Shown here: positions 43,810-52,248 of the stretch, piece after piece
Layout: each line of letters opens with the position of its first letter
How positions within the stretch are numbered: position 1 is the first letter of the stretch
Origin: Actinomycetota bacterium
GTDB lineage: Bacteria; Actinomycetota; Acidimicrobiia; Acidimicrobiales; Ilumatobacteraceae
NCBI GenBank assembly: GCA_009702045.1
Contig: WLIV01000001.1
Coordinates: forward strand, 186,001 to 250,000
DNA length: 64,000 bases
Direction: 5' to 3'
Notes under the pieces: model-generated
Told to the model about the DNA's origin: nothing
The model's input: the letters and a program-made list of their open reading frames with translations, nothing else
Database searches by the model: none
Position numbers and translations under genes: made by a program

Positions 43810-44966
43810 TTGACCAGCGGCATCACTTCGGTGATGAAGCGTTCCATTTGCTCCACCGCTTTGCTGTACGGGTCGCCCACGAGGTGCGGAAAGAGCGTGA
43901 GGTACTCGACGCCCATGAGGTCGCGCAAGTACTGCACATGCTCGGCCACCTCTTCTGGGGTGCCGACCAGAATGGTGCGCTGGGCCATCGACTCCTCCAG
44001 CGTAGGAATCAGACCGGGCTTCGCCGGCTTGCCGTCCTCGCCCATGTAGCCGCGGCTCCAGCCGTACGGCCCCAGGAACTTCCAGAACTCGTCGTGGCCG
44101 TTGCGGGCTGTACGCATGGCCTCTTCGTGGGTGTCTTCAATCCGCACGCTGACGACGAGCATCCGCTTGTCGCCTCGGCCGAGTCCGCTTCCATGGTGCT
44201 GCTCGTGCAGTTCGCCATAGCGGTCCCACATCCGCTTGATGAACGACGGGTGTTGGTTCCAGAACACGGCCCCGTGGTCGACGATCGGCACATACTCCAC
44301 CGTGGGCGGGCTGGTGACGGCCTGCCAGATCTCGTACGGGTAGATCGGGCGCGGAACGAGGGTGAGTTCCTTCACGGTCGTCCCGCGATCCGGGATACCG
44401 GGGACTGGGATCTGGAAGTACTTGCCGTCGAAGGAGAATTTCTCTTGCGTGAGCGATCGGCGGATGATCTCCATCGACTCCTCGAAGTACTCACGGTTCT
44501 TCAGGTCGTCAGCGGCCTGGTCGGGGTTGTCGAGCGAGCCGATGGAGACGTGCTGATCGTTGAGGTGCAGGATCTCGCGCGGGACTGTGCCGCGCCCCAC
44601 TCCGAGGATGCCGCGTCCGCCGGAGAGGTTGTGCATGGTGGCGAAGTCTTCGGCCAGACGCAACGGGTTCCATTGGGGCACGACGTTGAACATCGCTCCG
44701 AGACGGATGTTCTTGGTGCGGGCAGCAATCCAGGCCGAAATCAGAATGCCGTTGGGGATGACTTCGTAACCCTCGTACTGGAAGTGGTGCTCGGTGGTCC
44801 AGAAGCTGTCGAAGCCAAGCCGGTCGGCCTCCACGGCGGCATCGATGTACTGCAGCGTCGCGTCCCAGCAGGCGGCGTTGTCGAAGTTGCGGTCCATTGG
44901 GTTGGGCAGACCTGCTCCCGCATCGGGCATCTCGACGCCACCAAAGAAGAACGCTCCCAGTTTCAT
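43806..44966 (-). CDS. LLM-class (luciferase-like) flavin-dependent oxidoreductase
   Basis: 386 residues from ATG 44966 (GGGAG about 5 nt upstream). The bacterial luciferase-like TIM barrel is recognisable from 'GFDSFWTTEHHFQYEGY', 'TKNIRLGAMFNVVPQWNPLRLAEDFATMHNLSGGRGILGVGRG' (positions ~85-128) and the C-terminal 'ILVGTPEEVAEHVQYLRDLMGVEYLTLFP'. Such enzymes use FMN or F420 and often act as monooxygenases. F420 is possible because cofE is present, but no motif visible here decides it. It is co-transcribed with the XRE-cupin regulator. Confidence 0.88.
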   Translation of the reverse strand: MKLGAFFFGGVEMPDAGAGLPNPMDRNFDNAACWDATLQYIDAAVEADRLGFDSFWTTEHHFQYEGYEVIPNGILISAWIAARTKNIRLGAMFNVVPQWNPLRLAEDFATMHNLSGGRGILGVGRGTVPREILHLNDQHVSIGSLDNPDQAADDLKNREYFEESMEIIRRSLTQEKFSFDGKYFQIPVPGIPDRGTTVKELTLVPRPIYPYEIWQAVTSPPTVEYVPIVDHGAVFWNQHPSFIKRMWDRYGELHEQHHGSGLGRGDKRMLVVSVRIEDTHEEAMRTARNGHDEFWKFLGPYGWSRGYMGEDGKPAKPGLIPTLEESMAQRTILVGTPEEVAEHVQYLRDLMGVEYLTLFPHLVGDPYSKAVEQMERFITEVMPLVK

Positions 44967-44997
44967 GTGCACTCCCTGCTTGTCCTGTGTGTCAGCG

Positions 44998-45028
44998 AAC
45001 GTAGCAGGATATTGATGCTGTCAATATC
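44998..45028 (-). promoter_or_regulatory. Promoter and palindromic operator of the luciferase-like/XRE-cupin operon
   Basis: A perfect 8-bp inverted repeat, GATATTGA and TCAATATC with 5 nt between (45008-45028). On the minus strand the palindrome contains TTGACA (45024-45019), and TACGTT (45003-44998) follows 15 nt later, so the operator covers a -35 element. The palindrome overlaps the stop codon of the upstream MFS gene. Confidence 0.55.
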
Positions 45029-46202
45029 AACGATGTGTGAACGCTCGGCGCGGCCACTGCGACAGGGTGCCCAAGAACGCCAGCGCGGAAATGACAAGGA
45101 TCGCCCAGCGCAGGTGCACCGTGTCGGCCAGGACCCCCAGCACGAGTGGCCCGATGGTGACGGCGACGCCGTTGCCCATGGCGGCATAGGCGCCCAGCGA
45201 GACGGAGTCCATCGTGTGCTGTGCCCGTTGGTAGAAGCGGTCGACAGCCATCGGATACAGCAGGCCGCCGAACGTTCCGACGACTGCCAACCCGGCGACC
45301 TTGAGGCCCAGCGATGGTGCGAAACACATCACCGCGGCGCCGAGTCCGGCCATCGCAAATGCCACTGAGGTGGTGGCGGCACCGAGGCGGCGAATGATGC
45401 TGGTGGCTCTGAGACGTGAGGCGAACATGCAGATCGGAAACACCGCCGAGAGCACCGGAGCGCTGCCAGCAGACGCGCCACCGACATCGCGGAGGTAGGT
45501 CACTGACCACACGCCGATGGTGAACTCGGTCATCACGGCATGCACGATGTGCAGCCACGGCACCAGCACCGCCCGATCGCGGAAGTGGCGCAGCGAGAAC
45601 GTTCCCTGGCGAACGCCAGTGGGGGCTTGCACGCGGCGGGCGACGGTGAAGAACAGCACCCCGAGCGCGGCGGTGAGCATCAGGTATGCGGGGCGCCATG
45701 ACCACCCGGCGCCCAGCACGGTGCCGATGACAAGGCTGAACACGACTCCGGCGACTGCGGGTGCCGCGTTGACTGCGGCAAAGGCCTGGGCGCGGTGTTC
45801 GCCGTGATGGTCGCTGACCACACCGGGCAGCGTCATCACCAGCAGGGCTGAACCTGTTCCGGAGACGGCCGTGCCCGCCAGCGTGATCGGCCAGGCCGGG
45901 CCGAGCACGAAACAGGTAACGCCGGTCAGGATCATCGTGGCCGCCAGAGCAACCGTGAGGCGGCGGCCGATCCAATCGATCAGGCGGACACCGAACACAC
46001 CGCACGCCAGCAGACCAACGCCGAACGTGCTGCCGTGCAATGCGGCGATGACACTGCTGATGTGGAACTGGTCGATCAGCTCGGCGAGGACGACACCGAC
46101 GCTGAGCGCGGGCACCAACAAGCAGAAGGCGAGCGCGGTCGAGACCGTCAGCCGGTCCCACTGAAAGGTCGTGGGCTCGTCGATTCCGGTCGTCACTGTC
46201 AC
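45027..46202 (-). CDS. Major facilitator superfamily transporter
   Basis: About 391 residues and 12 predicted membrane helices. The MFS motif between TM2 and TM3 is degenerate: 'GVRLIDWIGRRLTVALAA' (G-x-x-x-D-x-x-G-R-R). There is a central cytoplasmic loop with 'RRVQAPTGVRQGTFSLRHF'. GTG 46202 is preferred because it leaves 76 bp for promoters shared with the divergent sigma-factor gene and fits the usual length before TM1; ATG 46256 is an alternative. It is probably an exporter of small molecules; the substrate is unknown. It overlaps the operator of the downstream operon. Confidence 0.85.
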   Translation of the reverse strand: MTVTTGIDEPTTFQWDRLTVSTALAFCLLVPALSVGVVLAELIDQFHISSVIAALHGSTFGVGLLACGVFGVRLIDWIGRRLTVALAATMILTGVTCFVLGPAWPITLAGTAVSGTGSALLVMTLPGVVSDHHGEHRAQAFAAVNAAPAVAGVVFSLVIGTVLGAGWSWRPAYLMLTAALGVLFFTVARRVQAPTGVRQGTFSLRHFRDRAVLVPWLHIVHAVMTEFTIGVWSVTYLRDVGGASAGSAPVLSAVFPICMFASRLRATSIIRRLGAATTSVAFAMAGLGAAVMCFAPSLGLKVAGLAVVGTFGGLLYPMAVDRFYQRAQHTMDSVSLGAYAAMGNGVAVTIGPLVLGVLADTVHLRWAILVISALAFLGTLSQWPRRAFTHR

Positions 46203-46278
46203 AGTTGTAGCAAAACAGCGCGCCGACTCGATGATTGGATAGTGAAAGGATTCCATCGATGCCGGACATGGACCGTTC

Positions 46279-46836
46279 ATGAACCGTCCGCCTCACGTCC
46301 CGGATGCGATTCGTCGCGACCGCTACGAGCGGATCTTTCGCGAGGTGTACGAGCCGCTACAGCACTATGTGCTGCGCCGGGCGGCGCCGTCGGTGGTCGA
46401 TGATGTCGTGGCCGAAGCGCTGTCCGTGTTGTGGCGTCGGCTCGACGAGGTGCCCGACGACGCCGCCTTGCCGTGGTGCTACGGGGTCACTCGTCGATGT
46501 CTCGCCAATCACCGTCGCGGCGACACGCGCCGCCAGCAGTTGGCACAGCGGTTGGCCAACGAGCCGGTGAGCGTCGCAGTGTCGTTGGGCAATGAGTCGG
46601 AGCTGACCGCGGCGCTTGAGCAACTGTCCACCGATGAACGCGAGCTAGTGCGGCTGTGGGCGTGGGAGCAACTGCAGCCTCGGGAGATCGCCGTCGTGCT
46701 GGCCATCAGCGCCAACGCAGTGTCCATCCGGCTGCATCGCGCCCAGCGGCGTCTGGCCGATGCGCTCGCTGCAGGGCGAAAGGATCCGGGTCATGCCGGA
46801 CACGAAGCGGTCGGACACGCCAAGGAGGCACGGTGA
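46279..46836 (+). CDS. ECF-type RNA polymerase sigma factor
   Basis: 185 residues. Region 2 is seen as 'YEPLQHYVLRRAAPSVVDDVVAEALSVLWRR', containing the DDVVxE core, and region 4 as 'LSTDERELVRLWAWEQLQPREIAVVLAISANAVSIRLHRAQRRL'. There is a 30-residue C-terminal tail rich in His and Gly. It is divergent from the MFS gene and overlaps the next gene by 4 nt (GTGA). The partner is a membrane protein expected to act as its anti-sigma factor or output. Its target promoters are unknown. Confidence 0.88.
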   Translation: MNRPPHVPDAIRRDRYERIFREVYEPLQHYVLRRAAPSVVDDVVAEALSVLWRRLDEVPDDAALPWCYGVTRRCLANHRRGDTRRQQLAQRLANEPVSVAVSLGNESELTAALEQLSTDERELVRLWAWEQLQPREIAVVLAISANAVSIRLHRAQRRLADALAAGRKDPGHAGHEAVGHAKEAR

Positions 46837-47471
46837 ACGACGACGAGCTGATGTCACGGCTCCAGCGGATCGATCCGTCCTCGGGTGTGCCCGTCCACCC
46901 CGTCGACGGCCCCGATGCCGCAGCACTCCTGGAGCAGATCATGAACGAACCGATCACGCCGGCCGCGCCGGCCAAGAACCCCTATACCCCCAGCCGCAAG
47001 GCATGGTGGGGCTTCGGCGTCGCCGCCGCAGCACTGGTTGCGGTCGGAGCGACGGTCGTTGTGCTCGACAACAACAGCAGCACACAGGATTCCCAGTCGG
47101 TACAAGCCACGTCCACCACGGTGGCACTGTCGGATGTGCCCGTTGGCCCGATCGGCTCATCGTGCATTCGTCTTGAGGGTTTCCAGCCGCCCGCGGGCAC
47201 GGTGGCGTTCCAAGGCACGGTCGAGTCGGTCGATGCAGGCACGGTGACGCTCACGGTCAGCCACTGGTACACGGCCGGTACCGACACCCAGGTGGTGTTG
47301 AACGTTCCCGACGCATCGCAGCCCAGCCCAGCGATGGAGGGAGCGGTCAACTTCACGGTGGGCGACGAGTTCCTTGTTGCCACCACTGATGGTCAGGTGT
47401 TCGGCTGCGGTGTCAGCGGGCCGGTCAGCCCCGAACTGACGGCCTTGTACCAGCAGTGGTTCCCTGCGTGA
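46833..47471 (+). CDS. Membrane protein co-transcribed with the sigma factor (possible anti-sigma factor)
   Basis: 212 residues from GTG 46833, which overlaps the sigma-factor stop and has AAGGAGG 5 nt upstream. The cytoplasmic N-terminus (~60 residues, opening 'VNDDELMSRLQRIDPSSGVP') is followed by one membrane helix (~63-83, after 'RKAWWGFG'), a Ser/Thr linker and a ~120-residue extracytoplasmic beta domain with two Cys ('SSCIRLEG' and 'VFGCGVSG'). The topology suits an anti-sigma factor, but no zinc-binding H-x3-C-x2-C motif is present. The external domain resembles no family I recognise. Confidence 0.65.
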   Translation: MNDDELMSRLQRIDPSSGVPVHPVDGPDAAALLEQIMNEPITPAAPAKNPYTPSRKAWWGFGVAAAALVAVGATVVVLDNNSSTQDSQSVQATSTTVALSDVPVGPIGSSCIRLEGFQPPAGTVAFQGTVESVDAGTVTLTVSHWYTAGTDTQVVLNVPDASQPSPAMEGAVNFTVGDEFLVATTDGQVFGCGVSGPVSPELTALYQQWFPA

Positions 47472-47514
47472 TGGCTCGGGCCTGACCCACCCTTGGGCGG
47501 CCGTGCCACCTCTG

Positions 47515-47520
47515 TAGCGT
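47515..47520 (+). promoter_or_regulatory. Candidate -10 (TAGCGT) for the hyuA-like gene, leaderless
   Basis: TAGCGT ends 6 nt before ATG 47527, supporting that start over the GTG at 47521. Confidence 0.4.
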
Positions 47521-47526
47521 GTGCGG

Positions 47527-49530
47527 ATGCTCCTCGGTATCGACACCGGCGGTACCTACACCGATGCCGTCGTGTTCGACGAACACGACGGCACGGTCGT
47601 TGCCACGGCCAAATCGCCAACGACGCATCACGATCTGTCCATCGGCATTTGCGGGGCGATCGATGCGGTGCTGGAGGCGGCGGGTGTACTCGCCGAGCGG
47701 ATTGAGTTGGTCTCGCTGTCCACCACGCTGGCGACGAACGCGCTGGTGGAGGGGAAAGGCCGCTCGGTCGGTGCGGTGATCATCGGCTTCGACGGTGAAG
47801 TGCTCGAACGTGCAGGCCTCGGCGAGGCGCTCGGCGACGATCCGGCGGTCATTCTGGTGGGTGGCCACGATCCGCACGGGGCCGAGGTCGCGCCGCTCGA
47901 CCTGCAACGTCTGGCCGACGAGGTTGCCGCGATCGCCGGTGCGGTCGAAGCGTTTGCCGTGACGGCGCAGTTCAGTGTGCGCAACCCGGCGCATGAGCTG
48001 GCTGCGGCAGACGTGATTCGCCGGGTCACGGGCAAGCCGGTCACGCTCAGCCATCACCTGTCGGCTCGCTTGAACGGGCCGAAGCGCGCCGTGACGGCGG
48101 TGCTGAATGCGCGCCTGATCTCGATCATCGATGGTCTCGTGCGCACTACCGAAGCTGCGTTGCTCGATCGTGGAATCCATGCACCGGTGATGGTGGTGCG
48201 TGGCGATGGCTCATTGGTCTCAGCGGGGTTCGTGCGCGACCGCCCGATCGAAACGATCCTGTCTGGGCCGGCTGCCAGCCTCGTGGGGGCGGCGTACCTC
48301 ACGGGTTTGGCCGATGCCGTGATCTCCGATATCGGTGGCACCACCACCGACATCGCGGTGCTGCGTGGGGGTGTGCCGATCGTGAGTGCCGAGGGGGCGA
48401 CGGTCGGCGGTCACCGCACGATGGTGTCGGCGGTGGCGATGCACACCCACGGTCTGGGCGGCGACAGTCATGTGCGTCACGACGAACGTGCTCTGGGGGC
48501 ATCGTTGCGGCTCGGCCCGCGCAAGGTGGTGCCGGTGTGCCAGCTGGCGGTCGACGAGCCGCAGTTGGTGCACGCGATGTTCGACCGCCAACTGCAGTCC
48601 ACGATGCCGGGTGAGATGGATGGAATCCTGCTGATCGCCGAACGTTACGACGACAAGCTCGCGTCGTCGGACGGCAACGAGAGAGCGGTGCTCGTGGCGA
48701 TGGGCGGGCGCGTGGCGGTGGCTGCCGACGCACTGTCGACGATGCACATGCGGCGTGTGATGGAGCGCCTGGTGCAACGCGGCCTGCTGCAGCTGGCGGC
48801 GTTCACCCCCACTGACGCCGCCCACGTGCTCGGGTTGCAGCACACGTACGACGTTGGTGCCGCCAAGAAGGCAGCAACGTTGTTCGCCCGCTTTCGCGAT
48901 CGCATGGGCAAGGCGCTGGCGGTAGATGGTGAAACGATCTCCCGGCTGACGATCGACACGCTCGTGCGCCGCAGCGCTGAAGCGGTGTTGGCGGCGTCGT
49001 TCGAACACGACGGCCTTCCGGGCGAGACGGTGGCGCAGACGGTGGTGCAGACGGCGCTGAACCGTGGATCCGGTGTCAGCGACACCGCAGTGCGGCTGGG
49101 GGTCACACTCGGTCTGCCGCTGATCGGCCTCGGCGCGTCGGCACCTGCCTACTACCCGCGTGTTGCGGCGCTGCTCGGTGCCGAGTCGCTGGTACCGGAA
49201 CATGCTGGTGTGGCCAACGCCGTCGGCGCGGTGGTGGGCAGGGTGCGTATCAGTCGCGAGTGTGTGGTCTCGTCACCCGCACCGGGCGAGTTCGTGGTGC
49301 ATGCGGGTGAGACACCGGCGAAGTTCACCGATCTCACCAAGGCGCGAGCGTTCGCCCACGAGCACCTTGCCGTTGCGATTGGTCTCGACATGGTGGCTGC
49401 GGGCGCCCCGCTGTTCGAGGTCCACGAGCGCTGGCTCGAACAGACCGTCGACATCGACGGCCTCGCGCTGTTCGTGGAAGGCACGCTGACGCTCACCGCC
49501 AGCGGCCGTCCGGAACTCTCCAGCGGCTGA
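47527..49530 (+). CDS. Hydantoinase/5-oxoprolinase family protein, HyuA-type subunit
   Basis: 667 residues. The actin-like ATPase fold opens with 'LLGIDTGGTYTDAVVFDE', has a second phosphate loop 'VISDIGGTTTDIAVLRGG' and a C-terminal 'GASAPAYYPRVAALLGA' region. In characterised systems this A subunit hydrolyses ATP to open a hydantoin, oxoproline or acetophenone ring system together with a HyuB-type subunit. No HyuB gene is adjacent: a convergent helicase gene follows. The product may act with a distant partner or alone. A self-complementary GC hexamer pair ends the gene. Confidence 0.85.
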   Translation: MLLGIDTGGTYTDAVVFDEHDGTVVATAKSPTTHHDLSIGICGAIDAVLEAAGVLAERIELVSLSTTLATNALVEGKGRSVGAVIIGFDGEVLERAGLGEALGDDPAVILVGGHDPHGAEVAPLDLQRLADEVAAIAGAVEAFAVTAQFSVRNPAHELAAADVIRRVTGKPVTLSHHLSARLNGPKRAVTAVLNARLISIIDGLVRTTEAALLDRGIHAPVMVVRGDGSLVSAGFVRDRPIETILSGPAASLVGAAYLTGLADAVISDIGGTTTDIAVLRGGVPIVSAEGATVGGHRTMVSAVAMHTHGLGGDSHVRHDERALGASLRLGPRKVVPVCQLAVDEPQLVHAMFDRQLQSTMPGEMDGILLIAERYDDKLASSDGNERAVLVAMGGRVAVAADALSTMHMRRVMERLVQRGLLQLAAFTPTDAAHVLGLQHTYDVGAAKKAATLFARFRDRMGKALAVDGETISRLTIDTLVRRSAEAVLAASFEHDGLPGETVAQTVVQTALNRGSGVSDTAVRLGVTLGLPLIGLGASAPAYYPRVAALLGAESLVPEHAGVANAVGAVVGRVRISRECVVSSPAPGEFVVHAGETPAKFTDLTKARAFAHEHLAVAIGLDMVAAGAPLFEVHERWLEQTVDIDGLALFVEGTLTLTASGRPELSSG

Positions 49531-49531
49531 T

Positions 49532-49543
49532 CCCCCGCGGGGG
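49532..49543. terminator. Self-complementary GC block between convergent genes
   Basis: CCCCCGCGGGGG lies in the 21-nt gap between the hyuA-like stop and the helicase stop. The hairpin potential is limited by the lack of a loop. Confidence 0.25.
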
Positions 49544-49551
49544 CGACAGCG

Positions 49552-51396
49552 TCAGTCGGTGTAGCGACGAACGGTGGGCTTCTGGCCCTTGATGGTCGTG
49601 CTCTTCAGCGCGGCGATGACCTTGTCGACGGCCTTGTCGGGCACACCGACCACGGAGAACTTCTCGGTGATCTTGATCGGACCGATCTCGCGGCCGACGA
49701 GGTCGGTCTCGTTGGCGATCGCGCCGACGAGATCGCCGGGGCGGATGCCCATGCCACGGCCGAGCGAGATGTACACGAAGCCGGTGGTGCCGCCCTTGGC
49801 ACGCGGGTCTCGCGGGCCGCTGTCGCCACGGTCGCCACGGTCGAACTTGCCCTTGGCACCCTTGTCGAACTTGTCGCCCTCGGAACGCGAACGCTCCATG
49901 CGGTGCGTCATGTCGGGGATCTCGGTCTCGTCGACAACGTTGCCGGCGAGTTCGTGGAACAAGCGGATGGCGGCGAGTGCGATGCGCTTCTCGTTGGCCT
50001 CACCCTGCAGTGCGTTGAGCACGGGGTAGTAGGCCTCGAGATCTTCGGCGGCGAGCGACTCGCGAATGGAGGCGACGGTCTGCTCAAGTTGCGCAGCGCG
50101 CAGATCGGCGATCGAGGGCACCTTCACGATCAGGATCGGCTGCTTGGTGAGGCGCTCGATGTTGGCCAGCAGACGCTGTTCGCGCGGCTCGGCCAACGTG
50201 ATGGCGACGCCCTCGCGACCAGCGCGGCCCACGCGTCCGATGCGGTGCACGTAGCTCTCGGGGGCCGACGGCACGTCGTAGTTCACCACGTGGGTGAGCG
50301 TGTCCACGTCGAGGCCGCGGGCGGCGACGTCGGTGGCCACCAGCAGTTCGGCGGTGCCGTCACGCAGGCGGCTCATCACGCGGTCGCGCTGGGCCTGATC
50401 CATGCCGCCGTGCAGTGCCTCGGCGCGGTAGCCGCGGGCGTTCATCGTCTCGGTGAGCTGATCCACCTCGGTGCGGGTGCGGCAGAACACCAGCGCGCCA
50501 CCGGGCGACTCGATGTCGAGGATGCGGCCGAGGGCGGCGGGCTTGTGGTTGCGCTGCACGATGTAGGCGCACTGACGAACCTTGCCGGCGCTGGCCTTGG
50601 TGTCGCCGCGGACGACGTTGATCTTCACCGGGTCGGTCTGGTAGCGCTTGGCGATGCTGTTGATGCGTGGGGGCATCGTGGCCGAGAACAGCACGGTCTG
50701 GTGCGGCTGGGGGATGCCCTCGAGGATGCTCTCGATGTCGTCGGCGAAGCCCATGTCGAGCATCTCGTCGGCCTCGTCGAGCACGACCATCTTGATCCCG
50801 TCGAGGTTCAGCGAGCCGCGGCCGATGTGGTCGATGACGCGACCCGGGGTGCCGACGACGATGTGCACACCGCGGTCGAGTGCCTGCAGTTGGCGGAAGA
50901 TCGGCTGGCCGCCATACACCGGTACACACTTGGCGCCGAGGGTGTTGCCGTAACGGAAGAACGCTTCGCTGACCTGCATTGCCAGTTCGCGGGTGGGCAC
51001 CAGCACGAGAGCGACCGGCTTGGATGCGGCACGGCCGTTGATCAACTGCAGTGCCGGGAGGGCGAAGGCGGCGGTCTTGCCGGTGCCAGTGGCGGCCTGA
51101 CCGAGGAGGTCTTTGCCGGCCATCAGGTAGGGGATGGTCTCGCGCTGAATCGGGGTGGGCTCTTCGTAGCCCAGTGCATCGAGTGCCTTCAGCAGTTCCG
51201 GGCGCAGGCCGAGGGCAGCGAAGCCGTTCTCCTGCGGTGCGGCGTGCTGTGCTGCGGGCTCGTGCTCGGCAGGCGCTTGCTCGGCCGACTCCTGGGGTGC
51301 GGGTTCCTGCGGGGTGGGTTCCTGCACTGCAGGTTCCTGCGGGGTGACGTCAGACGTGACGTCGTCGCTCTGGTGTTCGGTGGTCTCGTCGGACAC
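49552..51396 (-). CDS. deaD: DEAD-box RNA helicase (DeaD/CsdA type)
   Basis: 614 residues if GTG 51396 is used; an in-frame GTG at 51420 adds 8 residues. The ~70-residue N-terminus is low-complexity Gln/Glu/Pro/Ala. Helicase motifs follow: Q-motif 'YEEPTPIQRETIPYLM', Walker A 'AATGTGKTAAF', 'PTRELAMQV', 'GTPGRVIDHI', DEAD ('VVLDEADEMLD'), SAT ('FSATMP') and 'YVHRIGRVGRAG'. The C-terminus carries a DbpA-type RNA-binding domain ('FVYISLGRGMGIRPGDLVGAI'), preceded by a basic, Asp/Gly-rich linker. It probably acts in ribosome assembly or mRNA turnover, often in the cold. 'KPTVRRYTD' ends the protein. Confidence 0.95.
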   Translation of the reverse strand: MSDETTEHQSDDVTSDVTPQEPAVQEPTPQEPAPQESAEQAPAEHEPAAQHAAPQENGFAALGLRPELLKALDALGYEEPTPIQRETIPYLMAGKDLLGQAATGTGKTAAFALPALQLINGRAASKPVALVLVPTRELAMQVSEAFFRYGNTLGAKCVPVYGGQPIFRQLQALDRGVHIVVGTPGRVIDHIGRGSLNLDGIKMVVLDEADEMLDMGFADDIESILEGIPQPHQTVLFSATMPPRINSIAKRYQTDPVKINVVRGDTKASAGKVRQCAYIVQRNHKPAALGRILDIESPGGALVFCRTRTEVDQLTETMNARGYRAEALHGGMDQAQRDRVMSRLRDGTAELLVATDVAARGLDVDTLTHVVNYDVPSAPESYVHRIGRVGRAGREGVAITLAEPREQRLLANIERLTKQPILIVKVPSIADLRAAQLEQTVASIRESLAAEDLEAYYPVLNALQGEANEKRIALAAIRLFHELAGNVVDETEIPDMTHRMERSRSEGDKFDKGAKGKFDRGDRGDSGPRDPRAKGGTTGFVYISLGRGMGIRPGDLVGAIANETDLVGREIGPIKITEKFSVVGVPDKAVDKVIAALKSTTIKGQKPTVRRYTD

Positions 51397-51507
51397 GGTG
51401 TCTCTCGTTTCGTGAATCACTCAACGATAGGGCCACCAGCAGTACAACGTCTGTGACGCTCGCCTGCGAACGCACGACGGCCGTGCGCCGAAGGGTGATC
51501 GCAGCGT

Positions 51508-51534
51508 GTCTAGAAGATTGGTAATGTTCTAGAC
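51508..51534 (+). promoter_or_regulatory. vapBC promoter-operator
   Basis: Inverted repeat GTCTAGAA and TTCTAGAC with 11 nt between, ending directly at the vapB ATG. TAATGT (51522-51527) overlaps it and ends 7 nt before the ATG, so repression by VapB/VapBC at a leaderless promoter is likely. Confidence 0.6.
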
Positions 51535-51783
51535 ATGGCCTTCAGCATCAAGAACGACGAGGCGGATGAACTGCTGCGCGAACTTGTCGGTATCACCGGC
51601 GAAAGCCTCACCGCCGCCGTCATCAACAGCCTGAGTGAGCGGCTCGAGCGAGAGCGGATGGGGCGCGAGAGCAAGCTCGGTCGGATCCAGCGAGCGGCAG
51701 AGCGGTTCAGGGCGCTACCCGTGCTGAACGACGTCGGAGTGGACGATGTGCTGCAGTGGGACGAGAACGGGCTGCCGATATGA
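51535..51783 (+). CDS. vapB: VapB-type antitoxin
   Basis: 82 residues. It matches the short antitoxins of the Rv0623/PSK-type family: 'MAFSIKNDEADELLRELVGITGESLTAAVINSLSERLERE' region (1-40) forms the DNA-binding ribbon-helix-helix, and 'RIQRAAERFRALPVLN' with 'VLQWDENGLPI' forms the toxin-binding tail. It would neutralise VapC and repress the operon. Its stop overlaps the vapC start by 4 nt. Confidence 0.88.
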   Translation: MAFSIKNDEADELLRELVGITGESLTAAVINSLSERLERERMGRESKLGRIQRAAERFRALPVLNDVGVDDVLQWDENGLPI

Positions 51784-52205
51784 GTTCGCTCGCTCGCCCG
51801 GCGCCGGTCGACCTTGCGGTGGACTCGTCGGCGTTGCTCGCGATCCTGCTCGACGAGCCCGGTAGGTCGGCAATCGAAGGCGCACTCGCCAGCGCAGGTG
51901 GGGCAGTGATGACCGCGTCCAACCTGTTGGAGGCGTCGATGGTCGCGCTCGGCCGTGTTGGCACCGATGCCATCGACGCGCTCGACGATGTCGTCATCGC
52001 CAGCGGGATCGTGTGCATGCCGGTTGATCAGCCACTCATCCGTTTGGCGCGTACCGCATTCGAGCGCTTCGGCAAGGGTCGTCACCCGGCTGCACTCAAC
52101 TTCGGCGACTGCTTCTCGTACGCGCTCGCGCAGCACTTCGATGTGCCGCTGCTGTGTACGGGCGACGACTTCGCCCGCACCGACCTCGTGGTGTTGCCGG
52201 GCTGA
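51780..52205 (+). CDS. vapC: VapC-type PIN-domain ribonuclease toxin
   Basis: 141 residues. The PIN domain has the four acidic metal-binding residues in order: Asp in 'LAVDSSALLAIL', Glu in 'NLLEASMV', Asp in 'LNFGDCFSYALAQ', and Asp in 'LLCTGDDFARTDL'. Nothing is missing, so the toxin is probably active. VapC toxins cut specific RNAs, often tRNA or rRNA; the target cannot be told from sequence. ATG 51780 overlaps the vapB stop (ATGA). Confidence 0.9.
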   Translation: MSSLARPAPVDLAVDSSALLAILLDEPGRSAIEGALASAGGAVMTASNLLEASMVALGRVGTDAIDALDDVVIASGIVCMPVDQPLIRLARTAFERFGKGRHPAALNFGDCFSYALAQHFDVPLLCTGDDFARTDLVVLPG

Positions 52206-52234
52206 GCCACCCGTCGGTCCGGGCAGTACACCAG

Positions 52235-52240
52235 TAGCGT
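52235..52240 (+). promoter_or_regulatory. Candidate -10 (TAGCGT) for the FabH-like gene, leaderless
   Basis: TAGCGT ends 8 nt before GTG 52249. Confidence 0.4.
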
Positions 52241-52248
52241 CAGCAACC

